The notes beneath the pieces were generated by a model. It did no database searches and was not told the origin of the DNA. It saw only the letters and a list, made by a program, of their open reading frames with translations. Of a DNA stretch of 64,000 nt, positions 25,369-39,454 are shown piece by piece. Made by a program: the position numbers and the translations under genes. The stretch comes from Acanthopleura granulata (lineage: Eukaryota; Mollusca; Polyplacophora; Chitonida; Chitonidae): positions 1-64,000 of the forward strand of contig JABBOT010000039.1 of NCBI GenBank assembly GCA_016165875.1, in the 5' to 3' direction. Numbering within the stretch: position 1 is the first letter of the stretch; each line of letters begins with the position of its first letter.

Positions 25369-28300
25369 TAAATCGGCTGGAATGCAGGTACTAGAGTCCT
25401 ATCGCCGCAGAAACAGGGTGTGGGGGGCACTTGCTCATTTGATGACATTTTTCTCTCTTTAATTGTAGCCACAAATAATAGACTTTTTTCAACCATTTTC
25501 TGTCATAGTTTACACCTGCAAAATTACCTGGCAGTACTACAACATACCTCAGAGATACAGCCAATCCCTACCCATCCCCACCAATTTCTGTGCGCCTGAA
25601 TCTTGGATACAAAATCGAATTAGAATTTTTATACCTGTAGTCTAACGGCGTCGAGATGAGTAAACTGCAAAGTTCTGGCATCCAAAGCCGCTACCCTGTC
25701 GTTATTTGCAATTATGATGCGGGACAGTTCCATGTTTGTATATGTATGATATAACAGCGTAAAGTTAGAGAGTACTGGCAGACTAAGGCATCAAGATCAG
25801 TACAAAGAGTAGCCCAGCTCATCACCGGTGGCCAGCGGCTCTCATTATTGTAGTGACGTTTGACGGCTATCAGGCGTGTAGACAGATAATAAGTCGCTGT
25901 GTTAGAGGGTCACCCACAGCCCTTAGCGGCGACAATATCTTGTCCAGTGGGGTCAGTTGTTGGTAATTAACTGGTGAGTACAGCCGTATTGGTCCTCCCT
26001 CCTCCTCACTTGGGACCCGGTCCAGATGTCTCGCGCAGATGATTAGTAAAGCGAATGGAGAACGTGTTGATGTCGACTGCTGCCATTTCGAGACAGGCCA
26101 CTGGTGCTGACTAGAATTCCAGAAAGCATAAATGCAATATAAAAACACTTGAGGGACAACAGTAATCTCCGTATATAGAAACAGGACTGGACACAGGACT
26201 AGAAATAAATAACTAACAAATAACATCTGCATATGGAATGAAATAAATAAATAACAAAAAAAAAGTAAAACTGTACACCAGAATACTTTTTTCATGTGTA
26301 ATTTTTATACCAGGAACGTACAGTCGAACGAGGTTGTAACGACCGAACCCAGCTCTGGGGAGAGCACTGCAGGATTTTGATGTAGCCTTACTGTTTATAT
26401 AGGCGGCGTCTAAATGCCTCCACGTTATGGCCATAATTAATGAGTCGGAGTTGTCAAGCTACTATAGGAGTGTTTCTGCGTACCACAGTGGAGATTTAGT
26501 CCCTTGACCTGAATCAATCAATCAGTCAATCAACACAGCTATCCTTCTATCCATACTGTCATTGTCGTTTTAACGAATGTAAGTTGATCTGTAAACTGAA
26601 TGAAGCACAAGAGGTTGACGGGAATTTTCCATTAATGGACGTTCTCTTTAATACTGCCAGAAATAACGTAAAAATATCCCAGCGTATTATAAAGTACATC
26701 TTTACTTAATACTAGTAGTCGATAAAAGAAAAATCCTGGAACAGAGTACCACAGATAAATATAACCATGAGGATATGGTGTTAGAAAGTCGCCGTAAAGG
26801 AAAGATAACAGTATCTGATTTCAAGGCACTCGTCTCATTCACAGTTCGTATCTTGCTTTGTAGTGTTACTGACAGCTAAGAAAGACTGCTAGGAGAGATA
26901 TAAGAAATTTTTTCTGCATTTTTTTATTTTCCGTATAGATTGCTTGTGACAGCTCGAGTGGATGAGATTTGCCACAAAAACGGTATTGCTAAAACCATTT
27001 TATCTAAGTGACAAATCCGCGTTACAGTTCAATTTTCTTAATGGGAATTTAAGACAACAAGGAAAAGCTCATATGAATAAAATAAAACGCGTTGATCAGT
27101 TTACGCTTTTTTTACAGGGCTTCTCTTGTTCTCAAATCTCAATCGTATTTGAGTTATAGTTAATGTGGCGTTTTTGTCCGTAAAATCCGGCTTGATTCGG
27201 ACATTCATCCGAGTGGGCACGTTCTCAGATCGATATCAAAATCATTTCGTGTCGCATTCCACCTAATCTCAAATATTGTGACGAGTTTCAAACCGATACT
27301 GGCTTCTTAACCCCATAAAAACTCTCTTCCATCAGCTGGAGTGTTTTTTCTTTGATCAAGACTAATAATGAACAAGCCTATCTGTTACGCAGTTCCTGTG
27401 ATTCTCAAAGAGGGTTATTTGTAAGTGGCGTTCTCTTAATATCAAAAAATTGTTATATTAAACCTAATTACATCAAAAATAAAGGTTTTGACATCTGGAT
27501 AATCGAACTCGGCTTCAAGAACTTTTTCTGGGGATATAATCCTAATATGAAAGTCGGATAGAACTAGAGTCGATGAGGTAATAATTGGCTGCCAAAATGC
27601 TTCACAAACCATGTATGTTTCAATGTATTTGTCATATAAAGACGGTCCATTTTACGTGCGGAGGTAAACATCGTGCCTGGAGTAAATTAGCGCCCCACAT
27701 TAGATATACCAGACAAATCCCCTGACTTAAAGCCACAGCCGAACTGGCAAGAACTGGAGTTGAACTCACGGCTTTTGTGGTGAAAAGCTTAACGGTGGCA
27801 ACGAGCCAAAACTCTACCCCTCTGAAACAGAAAACGTATATTAGCCTTTGAGTCCTTGTAGACATTTTACATTTTTATATCCGATAATCTCATGTCATCT
27901 TCTTGTAAAACTTACAGTATACTTCAAAAACAGCCTCCATTTTGTTGGAATGTGTTTTGGTGCACCGAGTATGGGATTTGAGACGACTGAAAAACGTACC
28001 AGTTAAACTCGGAGGTAACCCATAACCAGTCGAAACTAGCACCTCTGAAATCGACTCCGCACAGAAAGTGGTGTATCCGGTATTCGAAATAGAAATAAAT
28101 TCGACTCAACAAGTAACGGTTCCTGACGTCAGAAACAGAAGCTTTATTTTATTCGGAGACAACACAAACAACTGACATTTTCTTTAATGAGTTCTGTAGC
28201 TAATTGAAACCTGATGAAAATGTATCAGCGAACAGATGGCAACAGAGGCTTAACTTTTCTAATTCTAATAAATTATTAAAACGATCTTTCTTCACAAGGG

Positions 28301-28749
28301 AAATAAGTGAGTCGCTTACCAAATACAATTTGTTTCGTAAGCGACAGTAACTGACATGACCTACAAAAGATATTAATTCCGTATGCAGCATTTTCACCAG
28401 TTAAAGCCTCCTCATGCATAAATGAAGGAATTCGAGGCGATGCAATTTCACTAACAGCGTTGCTAATTCTTAAGTTATTTATCGGCCCGTTACGATGCCT
28501 GAGACAGACTACATATTTTATCCAGTGGGTTTCTATTTCCAGCATTCAATCTTCTTTCCAAACAATCATCAATAAGTAAAGGGTGTGGCCGGAGTAATAG
28601 GTTTGGTATCCAGTCGTTTTGCTTGCATCGACATTTTCACAGCTCATGCACATTTTTTTTTTTTGCAGTCATTATTGTCAAACGCTTTGATGGGACTCTT
28701 TTCGTCATGATAAGCAATGTAATTGTGTATTGGCGAGCTTTTAGCAGCT

Positions 28750-28985
28750 TGCAAGGATTTATTCATTTACTTATTTATTTATTTATATATTTATTTATTT
28801 CATTGCAGTTAAATACCGATTCAAAAATATTTCCCTCATGCAACGACAGCCAGAATTATGGTGGGAAGAAACCGGGCAAAGCCTGGGGGATTCCCACGAC
28901 CATCCGCAGCCTTCTAGCGGACCTTCAAACGCATGGCCGTAGAAAAAGCCAGGGTGATTTGGATTTGAACTCGACTTTTTTAGTA
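28750..28985 (-). mobile_element. SINE, nearly full body, in Y2
   Basis: A TTATTTATTTATTT tail is followed by CAGTTAAATACCGATTCAAA, GAATTATGGTGGGAAGAAAC, CGGGCAAAGCCTGGGGGATT, CCACGACCATCCGCAGCC, and GATTTGGATTTGAACTCGAC. The last motif is the tRNA-like B-box part, reading in reverse. The same element is at 46,610-46,765 in Y3 but internally deleted there, so insertion preceded the Y duplication. Confidence 0.75.
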
Positions 28986-29974
28986 AGTACAAAAATTATA
29001 ATAAAAGCAGTCACTTCTACTTTTTGAAATTTAAGTCTAGGCGTTGAATTGAAAGTGAGAGTATTCTAAAATGTGTGATGCTCTGTTGTTTCATCTGTTA
29101 AAAGAACTGCAGAATATGACATCCCAATGGTCAGAAGCTGGGAATCATACGTAGTTCAAAAGTGCTACATCAACGAATCTCGCAGAACAACAACAGTTAA
29201 ATTAGCGAAATCATGCTTTTATGTCAGGTAAAACGGACACGGTTGAAATTGCAACAAACCCTATAGTCTGAAGATACCGACAAGAACTGTGTGTCACCTA
29301 TCATGGTTATATGGGAAGAGTTGCTATAGTTATAATTTTGGATACATTACTTTCTCCGATCTCTCGGTTGTGGAGATAGTGACAGATAAGGAGGATAAGC
29401 CCGAAACCAGCACCGTCACAGAATCAAGACTTATTCCTCAATCTATTATCTCACAAAATCTCGCACTCTCTCGCGTTATCCATTGTCCACTTGACACTCA
29501 TGTATCCTAACACATAGCCACGCGTTACCCCATTGACTTTTGATCATCCACAAAAATAGCATTCTTGGCCGAAATAACGACTCGTATAATGCTGGTAATA
29601 CCATTCTGGCAAAGCAAACATCCATACTGAGACAAGGTACGAGTTATCGACTGTCAAAAGTGCATTTGCTTTTCTACAGAGCAATCTAGTCTCCCTCCTC
29701 CAGCGAATAGTACCGCCCGAGCGTGAAACAAAAGGGGATGACATTTCGCAAACTAAGTCAGTTGTGCAAACGGCCAGTATATCGTGGTATAAAAAAAAAC
29801 ATGTGGTAGGCACAGTGGCTTATACTAGTCTAGTGTAAGAGCGAAGGGGCAGGGTGGTCTTTGAGTGGGGATGAGGATAAAATCCAACGTCGGTGTAGTT
29901 GACGTAATAACAGTAAAAAGTTGAAAGTAAAAAGATTCCTCCGCCAGCCGTTTAAATTCCGTTCACAGTTGAAA

Positions 29975-31270
29975 GCGCATTAATATAGCCATTTGTCTGT
30001 GTATAGCGTCAGCTCGTAAAACGAAGCTCCCAGATATGTGATAACGAGACCGGCGTCGTCACTGGCCTGGTTTTACTCTCTATGTTGAAGCCTTTCATAT
30101 CATATCCTTGCACAAACCAGTATTGAACGAGTGAACTACGAGTTACAGAGCGTTGGTCAATTTGCATTGTTTTCACGTTATTATTTATTAAATGTGGTTA
30201 TAGCACAGCATTCCTTGTTCACAAATGGCCATTAACATCACTGCAGTTTTGCAGCCCTATCCTACTCCGGCTTCGGCGATAGGGGAGTTCAAATTTCTAC
30301 TCCTATCCTATCTATGAGCAGTTGAAAAAAAAGTCCAAACTAAAATACATATGAATTGAAAGGAGACCGAAATTTACCTGTTAAATGTAACAAATTGCCA
30401 GATATCAAACTATCGTAGCAGCTCTGGTTTTACTCTCCTTACACTGTCGACTGCTATATTCCCAAAGTCACCTTTAGAAGACATCATTGGAGAGTAATAT
30501 GATAGATGTTATGGCGACAATGACTTGGCAGAGACTAGAAATATTTCGTCAGTCCTGTAAGAACGGTTTTGTGGTCATGTGATGGAAAATTGGAAGACAC
30601 AATCGGCTTGATACAGCAGAGAAATATTAACTAACAAATAAAGCCAGAGCCAGATGTTCGAACGAATCCAGCGACAGATTAGAAAAGGAAAGCGATATGT
30701 GCACTTGTGACCTGCTGCCTGGCTTCCGGTCAGGTCGAGATGTTGCTTGTGTTTACAATTTTGTTGTTTATCTGCGTAAAATTTTCATCTCACTGTTACT
30801 GAAGTCCTTTAATCACGAAGGTGGGTTTCTTGTGTGTGGCCCTATGTTCAGCACACATTCTTGTTATAATCGTTAGCTGTTGAAATGGAAGGTCTTCTCA
30901 TTTGAACCGATGCACCTCCAAATTTCAACAGTACTAAACATTCAGTGTAACAGACACCTGTGGTTTTAAAAGCTGGTAATAACTTGACTTGGCGTAAAGA
31001 AGTAATCTTGGTTCACGGCGATTTCAATATCCAAGCGCTTTTGATTATATTTTCCATGAAAACTGAAGGGGTCTCCGAAGTGGATGTAGAACCTGTCAAA
31101 AATGTCGGACATCCCTTTCTATTCCGCCTCCCTTTATTGTTACGATGGAGGAGGGCTAGGGCATAATATCGATCCAGTTCTTCAACAGGCCCGATTTCCA
31201 TCGCAGGGTGAATCGCATTGCACAATTTCATAGGGCAAAAAGTGAAACAGATCGGAAAATGGTTTCATTT
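29975..31270. other. Y2-specific stretch without recognised gene
   Basis: Y3 passes from GCCAGATTAATAAAATTC to a GGATCTTTAGCTTCC region within about 60 bases (49,522-49,575), while Y2 holds about 1.3 kb between the matching points. Only short open frames occur, with no known motif. Whether it is an insertion here or a deletion in Y3 is open. Confidence 0.4.
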
Positions 31271-34200
31271 AGCGTCAGGTCCAGATCATTCTTATGGGAA
31301 AGGACGGACAGTTAAGGAGAGTAATCAACACAGCGTGAAATGTAACACAACAGAAGTGCGTTTGTGAAGAGACAAGCTCCAGGTTGTTCTCGGTATTGTC
31401 GGCTAAGGGGCTTGTCCAAGATGATAAATGACTACCTTGATTTATTAGTTTTGCATACATCAGATTGTGGATGTAAAATTGCATTTGACCACTGCTGGAG
31501 TGTATATACCCTTCTAGAGATGGTTCTGTATGTCTCGAATATAGCGACATCATCAAAGAAAAATTTCATGTTTAGAAACCTGGTACCCTCTTAGCAGTGT
31601 GTATTTTTTGAACACAACATTTCTTCCTGGAGCAGTTTATAAGATTGTGTCACACTTGATGCACACTTTCGAGCATTGTAATATTGATTAATTGCTCATC
31701 TGACGTACTGTTATGAAAGTTTCTCCCCATCATCCATTGGTAAAGCAAAGTGTAGTAATTTCACACTCGTCTTGTTCTTTTTGGGTTATAATGCAGTCCC
31801 AAACTACGTAGTGTTCTGATAACACATTGGATCACTGATGACGAGAGTTCGAATCTAAGTGCTGCTTCATCAACTCGGTTATAAGTCAGAAGGTTTCTCA
31901 TGGTTTACTCAGAGCTCTCGGATTTCCATAAGCCAGATTACGGTCGCATAAGCGAAAGTTTTTTTGATCAATGGTGTAAAGAAAAAAGTTGCAATACTTT
32001 AATATCACATTGCTAATGAGGAGTAGTTATCTTGAAGAGTAGTGGTATTAGCGTGTAGCTCTCATGTACTGTCGCAAAGTGCTGCACGTGCGACTACGCC
32101 ATAGCCATTTAATATTTTAACGTTATTACATGGTTACGAACAAATATGAGTACGTTGGTTTAAAGTGAACACCAGTTAACTTTTTGTACATCTCTGTTAG
32201 AAAGATAGCTTTTTCCGGAAGTTATAACTCTCATAGTTGGATCTAACCAAGAATCCCACGGACTACTTACAAACGCTGTAGTGCAGCCAGAAATAAAGCA
32301 CTGGATCCTGACTATCATGGCAAACGGTCTGCTGTAATCTGTGAACTGCTGACCACTTCATCGACGCTATAAGAACTGATCAGCTTGACACATCGTGGAC
32401 AAGAGCAGCTAATCAAACACCAGACTGGAAAACAAACATCCAAAGATGGCCCCTGTAACTAATGCGATGAATGGTTCCGATGGAATGTTTGAGCGTGAAG
32501 CAGGCTTGGACCAGACAGTTAACATGTCGTTGAATTTTTCCAAAACAAATGGTAAATTAAAGGGCATTGCGACTTTTGAGAAGTTTGTTTGTGGCTTCAT
32601 CCGGCTAAAGATTTGACCACATCCAGTCCGTGCTTGACCGATAAGGTTTGTCATGTACATAACGAGGGGCGATGGCGTTCTCCACAGAGACCCTGATGTC
32701 CACCACTCATAAACCTCATTGTCGTCATATATGGGAAATGTTGATAAGTACGACATCAAAAAAATAAATTAAAAGTTGCTTTTGTTTAGATGTCATGTAC
32801 TTAAAACGACGAAATCTGTTTTTGCAAATAAAATACAACTTTTATTTGTCAAGAATTATTCATTAATTATTTAGAATTTGTCCACAGACGTTTCTAGAGA
32901 GAAAGCAATATGTTAAAAAATATAGCAGCAACTGGAAAATGCCTCTACCAACAAATGAACTGACAAAAGCCTAAGACGTTGAATGAGAGGGGGCATTGAT
33001 AGGGTCAAATTCTTCGATGAGGCAGTTTATACAGCACAAAAAGTCAACTAACTATTTGTGCAGTAAGTTATCCAAAAATATCCTCCCAATACTATACCTC
33101 CTAATAATTGTTAGCTAAAATGCTGTCAGAAAGCTATTGTTTTTCACTCCAGCATACCCCAAAGTCACCACTCAACGCCCAATGTATTCTCAAAAAATGG
33201 CAGCTAGAATCCAACAGTATCAACTGTCAATTACCGTCCCTTAATTAAGAATAGGGATAATAAATACAGTTTACAGAGTTTAGTATCACCAAGCCACTGT
33301 TATTTTGTACCACAATCATTATTTACTTCAGTTTTCATCTCTAGACTTTAATGGGGATTTCGACCTCATACCTCTTATGTAATGCCCAACGAATGTCTGG
33401 ACAAAAGACTTTACATGGACTGCCAAGCCTTTAGGAGACGAATCTGACATTGGCGACATATCCGGGAGCGTTTCTATAGTGCACGTTCACTGATTCATGG
33501 TGCTGTAAACACAGATTCATGATCTCCTAGGCTCCTAGGAATACCCCTTCAGAGCCTGAACGGAGCCAATATGAGACGGTCCCCAACAGGGCACTAGGTA
33601 TGCATTACATTCCATCCTTTTGTAGACAATGTGTAGTTTGGCGTGTCCTGAACGGATAAGGTGTATACTTGTTTTCCAACCCGTTGGTAACAACAGAGAT
33701 CAATCCGGTTTTTTTTTTCCAGCCAGCTGGTAATTCTCATTAACACTCGTTACAGACCATCAGTGTAGGGTGTCTTACTGCTGCGGTGTCTTACCAATTA
33801 ATAAGTCCATTGGTGAGCCAGACGCACCAGGGAGTTCTTGGCAAGATGGACACACTTCTTGATGAAGTCTGGATTGGAGCGCCGAATTCAATGAATGCTC
33901 ATCCTGATTCCCATTTTTACGATAAACAGTGAAGTGTCAGCGTAGCTAATTTCCAGCTATCAGTGTTAGTGGCTTCATTCCGAGCTGTAATCATGGTCCA
34001 GATCTCGCATTATCTAAGTCAGGGTAAGACAGCCAGGTTGTTAATTATTCTCACATTGAAACTGGACAAAGACACGAACGCTTTGACTATGTCCAGAGGT
34101 AAGGAGACTGAGGGTTAAAGTGTTGGGGAGTGCGAAACTACGGTTCCTTTAACGTCCCATTCAGCATCTCCTTCGCACGTATCTCTGGCACAAGGTGACA

Positions 34201-34934
34201 CATCAAGAAGTCCACCTGTTGCTGATTTGTCTTGTTTTCAAATCCGTGCTTTGAGCACAAAACCATTCTGCAGTTTTGTGTCACACATGGGCGTACACAT
34301 GAATACTGGCGTCCTGCTGAAAAGCTTTTCATGAAGGTATGTTGTTTGTCTGCTATGGTGACTCAGCTATAATACAACAAAGAAAAGTTTTTTCGCCAAA
34401 ATTCTCAATGGAAAATCAGCAGCATGGGACATTTTACATGTTTGAAGGCAATGCACAATGCGCTAAATTCTTGGGAAATAGTACATCAACCTATGTAGAC
34501 CGGAAGAATTCTTCTGTGATGTTAGAGTTATCTAACTGTCGTTTAAACTGAACATACCTGATACTCATTTGCCTAGAGAACAAATGTATTACCTTTCGTG
34601 AGACTGAATGCCTGTGAATTAAACATTACATAGCCGTTGGTACTATGCTGTAAACATTGAAGTTTTTCGCATTAGTCATGCATTGTTTGACATCACTGAA
34701 TGGTTTTATGCTGTTGACTAGAGTATTTCACATAGCCAACCACTGCCATATTTACGGATGGGTGGGTGATGTCCCCTTCATATTCAGTTCGGGTTCTAGC
34801 ATTATGAAGTTAGGCAAAAGCCCTACTGGGCACGGGACAGACCAAAGTCTCAGACACCCACGTTGGAAATGGATAGACTTTAAGACAACATAATATGAGC
34901 TCTTCTAATGTGCAGGCAAATGTTTCGGTTATTT

Positions 34935-35285
34935 TGTTATTTTGCTTTACGCTGCACGTAAGGATATTTCAATTATACGACGTCGGCGAACATTATGGTG
35001 GGAGAAAACTGGAAGCAGAGGTAACTAAGATGGGTTGATTCAAATATGTGGCAAATAAAGAAAACCAACTGTGTTGATATTTCTCTGTATATTTATTTTT
35101 TTTTTTCCCTGCTGTTTGAACTCATGCTCGAGATTTTTCACCATTATATATAAGAAGGCGGCCAGCATTAATCTACAGATTCCCATTCCAAGTGCGGGTT
35201 TGAAATCCGACTTTATGTATCCTAACAACTGGCATTGCTGAACTGATGACAAGCGTTTTAAACCACTCGATCAAGGCTCGCTCCA
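34935..35285 (-). mobile_element. Ancestral SINE shared by all B copies (copy B2)
   Basis: A GCTTTACGCTGCACGTAAGG tail, a GGCGAACATTATGGTGGGAG body and a GATGACAAGCGTTTTAAACC end correspond to 4,290-4,640 and 57,520-57,970. The B-box-like GGGTTTGAAATCC lies near 35,198. Confidence 0.6.
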
Positions 35286-37811
35286 GATGTGTGCCATAAA
35301 GTCATGCCATATAACTAAAGTTGAAAGGAATATTAACTGAACACAAAGAGGGAGCTTATACTGAGTTTTGGGTGTTCAATACCCTTGAGTAAACAGGTAT
35401 CTTTCTGAAATATGCCTATACTGAATAATAGGATATTTGGCGAAATAATGGATGTTATGAAGGTAAAAAAACATCATGATTAAAGGCTACTTATCTGTTT
35501 TAATGATCTCACAGAGAAAGGCGATACACTTCAAGACATATCAAGTAACGAAAGGAAGAGGGTTATATGAGTGGAAATCCAACCCACCGGGCTTCAATTA
35601 TCATGCAATAATGAAGGTTTTATCTATGTTGATGTCTCCATACCTTGGGGTTGTCACGACCCAGACGTACCGTCAAAACTACAATAATTATCTTAATGTG
35701 GTGGCAAATTAGAATATTCTTCTAATTTTGCAAGCTAGTGTTGAAATATATCACCGATTGGCATTCTAATTGAAGCTTAGAAATTAATTTTGGAAAGTAG
35801 TCATCTAGACTTTGTTAAGCAGTGTTGCTCGACCGTTATGTGGGCTGTACCGGTTACCTGTAAGATGCGTAGATTTCCGCGCATGTGAAATGCTCGAGTT
35901 TAGTCTGGCATGTCTCGAAACATTAAGGAGTTTAGGCTAAGCTTCCATGCTGTATCTCAGATGAAGGGTGAGAAGGCTTGCGTGGAAAAGCCAAGCTGAG
36001 GCTATCGGTGAAAGAGCATTGTCGTTTGAAGAGAATCGGAGAGCATTTCTACCTTTTGTCCGAACGATCAGTCTTCTCATTTTAACGACTGTTTTCATCA
36101 TTTGGCATATGGTTTGGACTTTGTTTTCGGAGTCTGAATTCCTTGTCTTGGTTGTCAGGTCAACAACATGGCTGTCCTGGAATAATGTCATAGTTCATTG
36201 TCGCTGGTTTAGTGCCTCTTAACTGGGAGATAAATGGTGACTAAAAACCTAGCTTCAGAGAAAGGAAAACTCCTTAGGTTAAATATACATACATTTTTTT
36301 CAAAAATATTTCAGTTATTAAACGTTTATTTAAATTATATGAGAACTGAGGACTAATGATAAGGTCAGCAAAGAATTATATATCCTCAGGCCTAGTTCAA
36401 AAATTGGAAATCCCTAAGCGTAAGAGAATAAGCTGAAGTGCTGGTTTGCCAGTGACATGGTGAGGGGGCCATCATCAGTGGGATGAGCCTGCATCTAGGA
36501 GTGATAAGATCCATGTGCCAGTTGTTTACCAGACGAGGGTGTTTCATATCGAAAACCTGTAGAACCATCCTTGAAGCAACCCTAATGATTCGCATCTGAC
36601 CACATGTCAGTCTTAATTCTTCAATCAGGTAATGTTATCGGTGTGGCAGCAGCCTGGTGTGTGTACCGCCAACTCAATGGCCTTAACATCCGAATCTTTC
36701 TCTAGGTCTTAACATGTACTTTTGCTTTGAAAACTGACCTCGTTTGCAAAAAAAGTAAGCAGCGGTCAGATTTCAGTTAACAAGAGGAAGTAACAAATCC
36801 CAGGCAAAAACAAGACCCAGTTGCTAGTCCGAGGGGATATGATCTTCGTCTTGATGTAGACACGTTGAAACTCCTGCTTAGAGGGCTAAGCAAACGGGGA
36901 TATATTTAGGCAAGAATCTAGACGTCGAGTCGCCTTCATATAACTGACGTCAACCAAAATGGGCCCTCCGGGCTCAGGAAACTCTTGAATTCCAGATTTT
37001 ACCAGCAAAAAAACTTTTTATACCAATACTGTTAATAATGATAATTAAAAAGAAGATATATGATAGAGATATCCTTGTAACTGGTCATCAGATCATCTGT
37101 GAAATGAAGGATCTCATTTTAAAAAACGGCGTTCAGCCTCAGACAGAACAGACAACAAACTATCGTGTGTGCGTGGCTTCGTGTTGTGGGTTCTGGGGCT
37201 CAAAGACTAAAAGGTGATCGTCTATCAATAGCTAGGAAAAACAAAACTATTTAATCTATGTCATGGACACAGAAATTTGGAGCATTCCGTACATGAGACA
37301 TTCTTTTAAACTTGACGACAATTTTCAGTCAACAAGGCTCACGGAGGCATATAGGTGATCTAACGTCAAACCCGTTAAACATGACTTTGAGACCCAATAA
37401 ACAAGTCATGCGCATTAATCTCCCTTTGCAGGTGGAACTGTCAGTCACACGTGGGGAAGTCCTTCAGTTTTATGCCCAAAAGCTGGTGGTTTACTTCAGT
37501 TATTCCGGTGTTCTTTTTTCCTTACCAGTGACAGTTGCCGGATAAAAAAATAAGTTTTGGCAAAATACCGACCGACGGAGTGATGAATCTCTCAACCCTT
37601 TGAGCTTGGTAGGTGACTACTATTTGTGCGACCAAATACAATAAAATTGAGATCATGGATGAGGGGCGAATAAAATATTGCCCCATCTGAGTAAACAGAA
37701 GTCCCCGCCCATACAGCTGTACCATGTTCCCAATCCTTCTTCAAAACTCTTCTCCTCAGTAACGATGGGTTATTCTTACACGTTGCAGTGACAGTAGTAA
37801 GGACGTATCGG

Positions 37812-37881
37812 TCGGCTTGTGTTGGCGGTAAGAGGGCGCTGCAGGCGGCGGCTGTCTCCTCATCACCCCTCCTAATGTGCA
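37812..37881. other. Conserved GC-rich core of block B, copy 2
   Basis: Seventy bases here are identical to 60,984-61,053, although sequence on either side is clearly diverged. The segment includes TCGGCTTGTGTTGGCG, GGTAAGAGGGCGCTGCAGG and CTCATCACCCCTCC. It is preceded by TTACACGTTGCAG, and GGCG/GTAAGA inside it looks like a splice donor. No known RNA or protein family recognised. Confidence 0.75.
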
Positions 37882-39043
37882 ACTCTAACCGATATTCAAT
37901 ATTACGTGCAAACCTGTCGCTCTCCGATCATCCCTTAGGCAAGTTAGATGGGGGGTTTAAGGAAGCATCAAATACGTTATGGTTGATTGTTCCGAAGCGC
38001 ACAATTCGAAGTGGACAGCTGTCCCCAGTGACTCTTAGTGGTTGTCAATTACATTTGCCATAATAATCTGTTGTTTGTGTGCTGGCTTGTATCTGAAAAT
38101 TTGGCAGAACAAGAACAACTTCGCAAAAACTGTTAGGTTCGTCTAAAAGTTGGAGTCCTCATTCATGCCTGTCGCTAAGTGGACGGTCCGTGCTACATGT
38201 AATAGCTAGGAAGGTTAAGGAACTGACCGTCCGATCGGCTGATATATGGACAGACTTACCAACGACTGATCCACAGACAGAACAACTTCAGCAAAGAGCT
38301 CCTTGTCGCACATCCAAAGAAGAGAGCAAAACTAAGTCCTTAGCTACATAGGTTTTGGTCAGACAGTGTTGGGAATATTATCGGTGCTTGGAACCATTTT
38401 TTTACATATTTATTCAGCCTCAAAATGCCTAAGGAATTGGTTTTATCTCACCTTGAGAGAAATGGCTTATAACAGAACTGTATTCGGTATCAATCCTTGT
38501 TACCGGATAATATAGTTTAGCTGAATAATTGCTTGCTTAGTTAGTGATAGAGTTACTTAACCTAAACGCATCTTCAAGTCCCAGATGTCCCAGACTGGAT
38601 AAACTGTGACGTCTCATTTCGCCTACTTCTTTTGTTTCGAATTAAAAAGTCGGAGTGGGCGAATTGACACTGGGCAAGGTGTGAATAAGTAGGGAACAAT
38701 ACGGGGATTAAAAGATTAACAAGACTTAACACCCATGTTGCACCATTTGATCTTTATTTAGGTAAGTAATATTTGCAACATTTGAAAACCGGAAAGATAA
38801 AATGGGAAAGAATACACAAAAATTAAATTATAGATACAGAAAAGCCTATTCACTATCAAGATGTGGGAAATATGACACCTGATCAGCAAATTCAATGGAT
38901 GAAATGTTCCCAATGGTTAATCGGTCTCTCAGTTGCATTAGACGCTCATTCAGCTTCCTGTATTTCCTGCACTTTGGGGCAAATCTAGCACCACACTCTA
39001 TCTGAGATATTTTAGCCTCTGTTGCTGATTGCTCACGCTTCAC

Positions 39044-39066
39044 AACGAATAACGTTGTTATTCGTT
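39044..39066. other. Short palindrome at the transposase deletion point
   Basis: AACGAATAAC and GTTATTCGTT form 10-base arms around GTT. The hairpin lies exactly where the transposase reading jumps from RTNN to the KREQ helix, suggesting a hairpin-promoted deletion. Confidence 0.75.
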
Positions 39067-39454
39067 CTGTATGAGTCAGCCATGTGGTGGTTCCATACCT
39101 TACTCCATCCCCCTTCTATCCAATATTCGATTGCATAGTCCATAAGCTTGGTACATTGTTCCGTTGACGGCGATTCCTCTATGGCATTAACCCAAACATC
39201 TCCAACGTCTTCTAAGGGAACAAGTGGAAGGGCGGCAGCGCGGCGGACCAATTTCTGAACTGAGGTGTCACTTTTGTACAATGTTTATAATGCGAACTTT
39301 TGACAATTTCGCCAGATGGACTGCGTGTCTGCGCTTCATTGTGAAAGGCTTTTTCGTAGTCTGCCTGGACAACTGATGGAGCAAATTGGAGGTCGTGGCA
39401 ACCAAAAACATCGAGTATATGTGTGAAATGGATAAAGAGAAAAGCATTCGCCGT

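Larger units (their letters stand above)
24560..25770. other. Insert between X2 and Y2, absent from copy 3
   Basis: In copy 3 the X and Y matches abut near 44,390-44,410, while copy 2 holds about 1.2 kb between them. It contains a SINE head and a perfect 81-bp tandem duplication. No gene recognised. Confidence 0.5.
25770..34900. repeat. Segmental block Y, copy 2
   Basis: Matches Y3 (44,400-52,800). Anchors are: CTCATTATTGTAGTGACGTT at 25,842 versus 44,487; TTCTAAAATGTGTGATG at 29,064 versus 46,874; GAAATGTAACACAACA at 31,338 versus 49,628; TTTTCATCTCTAGACT at 33,332 versus 51,203; and ATGTTGTTTGTCTGCTATGG at 34,340 versus 52,241. About 29,975-31,270 has no clear counterpart in Y3. No gene recognised. 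Confidence 0.7.
34930..38560. repeat. Segmental block B, copy 2
   Basis: Same order of anchors as B1 and B3: ancestral SINE, GAAATAATGGATGTTATGAA near 35,441, CCAAGCTGAGGCTATCGGTG near 35,991, CCATGTGCCAGTTGTTTACC near 36,511, and the 70-bp core at 37,812. It follows block Y directly, so block A is missing in this copy. Similarity to B1 fades after TATAGTTTAGCTGAATAA near 38,511. No gene recognised. Confidence 0.75.

Noticed and set aside
25870..26295. 141-codon minus-strand frame partly resembling one at 44,558-44,773
   Set aside because: The similarity follows from the Y2/Y3 DNA homology; only a short LLI-CARH-DR stretch is kept and the frames diverge on both sides.
31800..31860. Possible tRNA gene B box (AGAGTTCGAATCTAAG; also near 50,150)
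   Set aside because: No A box or cloverleaf at the right distance; it is part of the Y2/Y3 homology or an old tRNA-derived repeat.
32409..32759. 116-codon minus-strand open frame with a hydrophobic C-terminal segment
   Set aside because: No family recognised, a stop lies directly upstream with no clear splice acceptor, and Y3 has no clear counterpart. Open frames of this length are expected by chance in 64 kb.
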